From assembly GCA_963923955.1 (NCBI GenBank), contig OZ000552.1:1178001-1242000 (forward strand): a stretch of 64,000 bases of DNA, written 5' to 3'. Both the position numbers and the translations under genes were made by a program. Within the stretch, counting starts at the first letter, position 1. Every line of letters starts with the position of its first letter. The notes under the pieces were generated by a model. It did not search any database. It worked only from the letters and a program-made list of their open reading frames with translations, and was not told the origin of the DNA. Positions 59,810-64,000 of the stretch are shown here, one piece after another. The DNA is from G963923955 sp963923955 (GTDB taxonomy: Bacteria > Pseudomonadota > Gammaproteobacteria > Eutrophobiales > Eutrophobiaceae).

Positions 59810-62800
59810 TCATCCAATCTCATCCAGCACGATGCGGAAGCCCGTGGCCTCATCGGCGTTGCCATCGTGCGGGCGCTGTAAGGAAATATCGCAGTTGGAG
59901 TGGGCGTCTGAGAATGCACCGCCGGCGGCGAGCGCGCCGGAGTCATCCATGATCCATTCCTGCACATTGCCGATATAATTTCGTAGGCCCCAGCCATTTG
60001 CGCGGCCGGATTTTACGCTCACGATGCCGGTGCCTTTTAAGATCTTCTCGCCTAGTGTTACGCGACAGTTCACGTCCTTTTGCGGCTGTTTGCCGGCGGC
60101 GTTGGCGGCATATTCCCATTCTAGCCGCGTCGGCAGGCGATAGTTTTTGCCGGTGCGCTCGGTCAGCCAGGCCGTGTATTTCTGCGCATCGGCCAAGCTG
60201 ATGCCGGTGATCGGGTCGTTGAATTTTGCCTTATCCGTGATCGGCGTACAGTTGCCGCTCAAGGCGCAGTACTTGCTCCAGTCGCCGACCGAGACTTCGT
60301 ATTTGCCGATGGCGAAGTTCTCCTGCATCTGCTCGCCGGTGGGGATTACGACCATCTGCGGCCCGCGCCAGCCGGTATTGACCAGATCAAAACAGACCGC
60401 ACGGGCGCGCCGGCCGTGTCCGGCCAGGTTGGCGCTGCATTCACGGCCGCTGGGCACCGGTTTCCAGTCTTCTTGCGCCTTCAGGAAGGCCTCTTGCGAG
60501 GCGGCGCTGAAGTCCGCCGCCTGTTCCCGGGCGATCAGGCGTTTGGACGGGTTATCCGGAGCGTCCGCGATGAGCTGATCGATCTCGGTCTCGGCCTGGT
60601 CATAATCCGGGTTATCCAGCCAGCGTGATTGGGCGCGGCCCAGCAGCTTCTTGGTCTGGCGCAGCTTGCCGAACTCGTTGCCGGCGGCCTCTTTGGCCTG
60701 GAGATAACGCTCATAGGCGGCGTTTGCCGCTTGCATCTGCTCGGCCAAGACTTGCTGGACTTCAAGGACTTCCGGATGGCCGGCAAACTCGCCGCGGGCG
60801 GCATCATCCAGTATGGTCTTGGCGCGCGTCAGCTCGCCTGCATCCAGGGCCGAATCCGCCAACACCCGGTCCGGCCAGGGTTCCAGCTTGAACTGATCTT
60901 TCAGATCAGCCAGGGCGTTGCTGATCGGAAAAATATTCACCGCCGCATCGGCCAGCGCTGCGGCGGAATTTTCATCCGTCTGCGCCAGAGCGTTAATGCG
61001 CTCGGACAAGGCCGCTTCTGCCTGCCTTTGGAAACCAGCAAAGCGGCCGACGGCGAATTGTTCTATCTGTCTTACCTGGCGGGAGATGTCCATGAGCTCG
61101 GATTGGGTAAAGATGCGCGCCTGTTTGAATCGCTGCGGCAGTTCAATCAGATTCACCTCAATCGTGTATTCGTTACGCAGGTCGCGCAATTCCGGATTGC
61201 GCGGTGCCAGTTCCAGACCGGCTTCTGCGAGCTTTAGCGCCGTGCCAAATTCTTTGGACTCCGCGCTGCGCTGCGACAGTCGGGCATAGCTGTTGGCCAG
61301 CAGGGAAGGGGCGCGCGAACTGATGTAGCGATCATCCGCCGGCAGTTCGGCCTTTAGCTGCTCCAGCACACCACGCGCCTCGGCGATCCGATCAGCCTCG
61401 GTCTGGATGCGGAACTGCTCTTTTAAGTCGTTAATGCGCTGTTGTTTTTCAAACTCGATCCGGTTTTCTTCGATCAGCCGGCGGGTGTCCTGCAGCACCG
61501 CAAGCCTGGGTGCGAAGCGCTCGGCGCGCTGGATGATGCTCTCTGCCGCATCAAAACGATTGGCATCCAGCGTGGCCGTGGCCTGCTCAACATACAACGC
61601 GGCGATGGCATTGCGAAAGTTGGACAGGCGCGCGCTGATGGCGGGTGCTTCCCCTTCCAGGCTATCCAGTTCACGGACGCTGGCCAGCAGGCTTGACTCC
61701 CATTGCGCATCGTCAATCTCCGCGGTCGCCAGTTGCTGCTCAATGTTGGCGGTGTTTTGACTGATAAATCCTGCGATCGCCTGTGCCCGCTCCTCCGCCG
61801 AGAGATGGGCAAGCCGTAACTGCGTCAACTCCCGACCAAGCAACAGGGCGCTGAGCAGGTTTCCGTATTCATCCGCCACGGCTTCCGCCTCAGCCCGACC
61901 GCCGTCCTGCAAGATACGATTGAGCTCCGCATCAACATTGGTCTTCAGTGCAGTTGATAAGGCCTCCAGGACCGGTGATTCCGCCGGGGTGCTTAAGTTG
62001 GCAAGCCGAATGATGTCTGCCTGATAGGGCTGATAATCGCCCAGCGCCGCTAGTTCAGGCTGCACGGCGCCTAAGGATTCATTCAAGGCGGCGATCTCTA
62101 TGCGTGTCTGGATGCGGCGCTGTAAGTCCTGCAGGCGCAGGTCATCCGCTGCATTTTCCAGGCCGGAACTGACTAAACTAAGCGCCTGATCCAGCTTGTT
62201 ATCGCTAAAGGCCTGGGCCGCGGCCAAGCGATAGGCATTGGCCGGTCTGGGATCGCTCAAGAGCGGATGCGCCGGGTCTATGCGCTGCCGGATCAACTCC
62301 AGGATGTCCTGCGTGCTGTCGATGATGGCCGGATTCTCGCGTGCCGCAGCCGGGTCTGTGGCTGCGATGTATTGCTGATAGAGCTCGGTCTCGATCTGCT
62401 TTTTGTTGAAATTGAAATTGTCGGTTTGTTCCAGCAGAAAGCCGGAGTCGGGATAGATCCCGGCGATGACTTTCAGGATTTCATTGGCGGCGGGAAAATT
62501 ATAGTTGCTGGCCGAGGTATCTATCTGCTGGGCGATCTCGCCGGCATAATAGCGCTGGATGGCCTCTTTTGCGGCATTGGTGATCTGTGTCTGCTCGGCT
62601 TCTTCCAGTTCCTTGATCTCCTCCAGCTTTTCAATAATCGTCTGTCTGACGCCGGTGTTGATGGCGGCGATGGTCTGTTCGATCCCGCGTTTGTGCAGAT
62701 AATCCAGCGCCGGGTTGATCATCACAATGCCGATGATGAGCAATATTCCGGCGGCAATGGTGAGCGGGTTTTTGTGCCAGGTCGGCTTGCCTTCAAATTC

Positions 62801-63997
62801 TTCTAAAAAGTGTTCGACCGACGGGCTCCTGTCTTCACGCTTGAACGCAACCGCGCGCCTAAGCGCCCGATTGGTCTTTTTATTCACCGTCTTGACAATG
62901 GGCGGCACCAGACCCTTGTCGCGGGCCGAATTGGCCGGCATCTTGTTAAAGGGATGCCTGCCGGTTAATAACTCATAGGCCACACAGCCCAGCGCATAGG
63001 TATCATCACGGGTATCCGGCTCCTGGCCTTCGAGCATCTCCAGGCTGGCATAGGCCGGTGTTAAGGCACCGAGCTTGCCGGGGTCAAACAAGGTCTTTTC
63101 CGCCTCGCCGGTGACCGGGTTCTTCACCGCCCGGGCGATGCCAAAGTCCAGGGTCTTGACCGTGCCGTCATTACACAAAAAGGCATTGCCGGGCTTAAAA
63201 TCCGAATGCACCAGGCGGCGCTCATGCGCATAGATCAGGCCGGCACCAAGCTGCTGTACGATGTCCAGTGCTTCAGGGAAGGGCAGCCCGCCCTGTTTTT
63301 TGATCTTTTTGCGGATGAAATCTTTCAGCTCCATGCCCTCCATCAATTCCATCGTGATAAACACCGGTGTGCCCTTGCCGCCGACCCGATCAAAGTCATA
63401 GATGGTGGCGATGTTTGGATGCGCCAGTTTTTGTTGGCGGCTGGATTCTCGTTGCAGAGAGATGAAGGCTTCGGGGTGATCCTTGAAGTCATCGTTTAAC
63501 AATTTCACCGCCACGTTCGGCTTTTTGTCACGCGCCTCCTCTTTCAAGAGATCGGTCGCCATATAGACCTTGCCCATGCCGCCAACGCCCAGCACCTTCA
63601 GCAGCTTGAAACGCTGCTTGATCACATCGCCCGGGCCGAACTCCTTGCCGGGCGTATAACCGGCATATTGCGCTTCCGGCCAGTCGGTAGCCGCCGGGGC
63701 AGCGCTGGTCGCCGCAGCGATGCTGTCCATGCTATCCGTGGAACCCAGATCAAGAATACCTCCCGTATCAGACGGGGAGGCCTCTCCCAATACCTGAGTG
63801 GCATCCTCCAGGGCTTGGGCAACATCATCCAGCACCTGGGTTGTATCCAATACCTGGGTGGCATCATCATCAGCCTGGCCTTGTACGACGGTGGCTTCAT
63901 CAGCGGCCCGTCCCTGTACGACAGTGGCCGCATCATCATCATGGGCGGCCGCCGCCTCTGGCATGAGAGTCACGCTCCCTGCTTCGTATTCCGACAC
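59810..63997 (-). CDS. Large Ser/Thr protein kinase with C-terminal formylglycine-enzyme-like domain
   Basis: A 1395-residue multidomain protein. Residues ~20-75 carry four ATVVQG/ATQVL-type repeats, possible phospho-Thr sites for FHA domains. A Hanks-type kinase follows: Gly loop VLGVGGMGKVYMAT, Lys165, catalytic HSDFKPGN at 264-271 (HSD in place of HRD) and DFG at 284-286. One transmembrane helix lies at ~411-430. Then ~700 residues of helical, tetratricopeptide-like repeats (periplasmic). The end is a sulfatase-modifying-factor/FGE-like domain: MQENFAIGKYEVSVGDWSKY, RLPTRLEWEYAANAAG, NYIGNVQEWIMD, ATGFRIVLDEIG. The first codon taken is GTG at 63997; the frame is open to the window edge, so a longer N terminus is possible. 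Confidence 0.82.
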   Translation of the reverse strand: MSEYEAGSVTLMPEAAAAHDDDAATVVQGRAADEATVVQGQADDDATQVLDTTQVLDDVAQALEDATQVLGEASPSDTGGILDLGSTDSMDSIAAATSAAPAATDWPEAQYAGYTPGKEFGPGDVIKQRFKLLKVLGVGGMGKVYMATDLLKEEARDKKPNVAVKLLNDDFKDHPEAFISLQRESSRQQKLAHPNIATIYDFDRVGGKGTPVFITMELMEGMELKDFIRKKIKKQGGLPFPEALDIVQQLGAGLIYAHERRLVHSDFKPGNAFLCNDGTVKTLDFGIARAVKNPVTGEAEKTLFDPGKLGALTPAYASLEMLEGQEPDTRDDTYALGCVAYELLTGRHPFNKMPANSARDKGLVPPIVKTVNKKTNRALRRAVAFKREDRSPSVEHFLEEFEGKPTWHKNPLTIAAGILLIIGIVMINPALDYLHKRGIEQTIAAINTGVRQTIIEKLEEIKELEEAEQTQITNAAKEAIQRYYAGEIAQQIDTSASNYNFPAANEILKVIAGIYPDSGFLLEQTDNFNFNKKQIETELYQQYIAATDPAAARENPAIIDSTQDILELIRQRIDPAHPLLSDPRPANAYRLAAAQAFSDNKLDQALSLVSSGLENAADDLRLQDLQRRIQTRIEIAALNESLGAVQPELAALGDYQPYQADIIRLANLSTPAESPVLEALSTALKTNVDAELNRILQDGGRAEAEAVADEYGNLLSALLLGRELTQLRLAHLSAEERAQAIAGFISQNTANIEQQLATAEIDDAQWESSLLASVRELDSLEGEAPAISARLSNFRNAIAALYVEQATATLDANRFDAAESIIQRAERFAPRLAVLQDTRRLIEENRIEFEKQQRINDLKEQFRIQTEADRIAEARGVLEQLKAELPADDRYISSRAPSLLANSYARLSQRSAESKEFGTALKLAEAGLELAPRNPELRDLRNEYTIEVNLIELPQRFKQARIFTQSELMDISRQVRQIEQFAVGRFAGFQRQAEAALSERINALAQTDENSAAALADAAVNIFPISNALADLKDQFKLEPWPDRVLADSALDAGELTRAKTILDDAARGEFAGHPEVLEVQQVLAEQMQAANAAYERYLQAKEAAGNEFGKLRQTKKLLGRAQSRWLDNPDYDQAETEIDQLIADAPDNPSKRLIAREQAADFSAASQEAFLKAQEDWKPVPSGRECSANLAGHGRRARAVCFDLVNTGWRGPQMVVIPTGEQMQENFAIGKYEVSVGDWSKYCALSGNCTPITDKAKFNDPITGISLADAQKYTAWLTERTGKNYRLPTRLEWEYAANAAGKQPQKDVNCRVTLGEKILKGTGIVSVKSGRANGWGLRNYIGNVQEWIMDDSGALAAGGAFSDAHSNCDISLQRPHDGNADEATGFRIVLDEIG

Positions 63998-64000
63998 ATC

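Overview
The window looks like a chromosomal segment of an uncultured or little-studied gammaproteobacterium. Several gene orders point that way: tRNA-Leu - rnr - rlmB ... rpsF - rpsR - DUF2232 - rplI - dnaB - alr - radA; ypjD divergent from ffh; sdhC-sdhD-sdhA ... sdhB-sdhE-ygfZ with sdhAF4 and ygfX alongside; and ubiG - gph. Coding is dense and GC-rich, and many intergenic gaps are filled with short palindromic repeats carrying the core CGTCATTCC...GGAATGACG.

Region by region. 1-4.3 kb: a TonB receptor end followed by nitrilase, haem aldoxime dehydratase and an AraC regulator, an aldoxime-to-nitrile-to-acid pathway. 4.4-11 kb: a higBA toxin-antitoxin pair whose toxin carries an early stop, then a 1942-residue autotransporter on the minus strand and tRNA-Arg(CCT). 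11.2-15.7 kb: a PrnB/indoleamine-dioxygenase-like protein, a luciferase-like flavin oxidoreductase, and a TTQ aromatic amine dehydrogenase (aauB, aauA) with a cytochrome c. 15.9-19 kb: tRNA-Leu(CAG), rnr, rlmB. 19-26.5 kb: a complete type II-C CRISPR-Cas locus (tracrRNA, cas9, cas1, cas2, 45 repeats) lying between rlmB and rpsF. 27.5-33.7 kb: the rpsF-to-radA housekeeping block. 34-38.3 kb: a second autotransporter, whose barrel is frameshifted at palindromic insertions and whose only well-placed start codon is followed by a 29-base C tract. 38.3-45 kb: a coiled-coil membrane protein, ypjD, ffh, a type II R-M pair, dsbB and yheT. 45.2-48.3 kb: a type IIG-like fused restriction-methylation enzyme. 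48.5-55 kb: the sdh region, with a second type II R-M pair between sdhA and sdhB. 55-57.8 kb: ygfX, a squalene/phytoene synthase-fold protein, gph and ubiG. 57.8-59 kb: repeats and decayed copies of a gene tail. 59-64 kb: a membrane protein and a large Ser/Thr kinase with a C-terminal formylglycine-enzyme-like domain.

Three themes stand out. (1) Defence: Cas9, two type II R-M pairs and one type IIG enzyme occur in about 33 kb, two of them inside otherwise conserved housekeeping neighbourhoods. (2) Surface variation: two large beta-solenoid autotransporters contain tandem repeats and repeat-derived leaders, and one has a homopolymeric tract that sets the reading frame between a strong ribosome binding site and the passenger. 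(3) Aromatic nitrogen catabolism: aldoxime dehydratase, nitrilase and TTQ amine dehydrogenase lie within 15 kb. All assignments rest on reading motifs and recalled family features; no searches were run.
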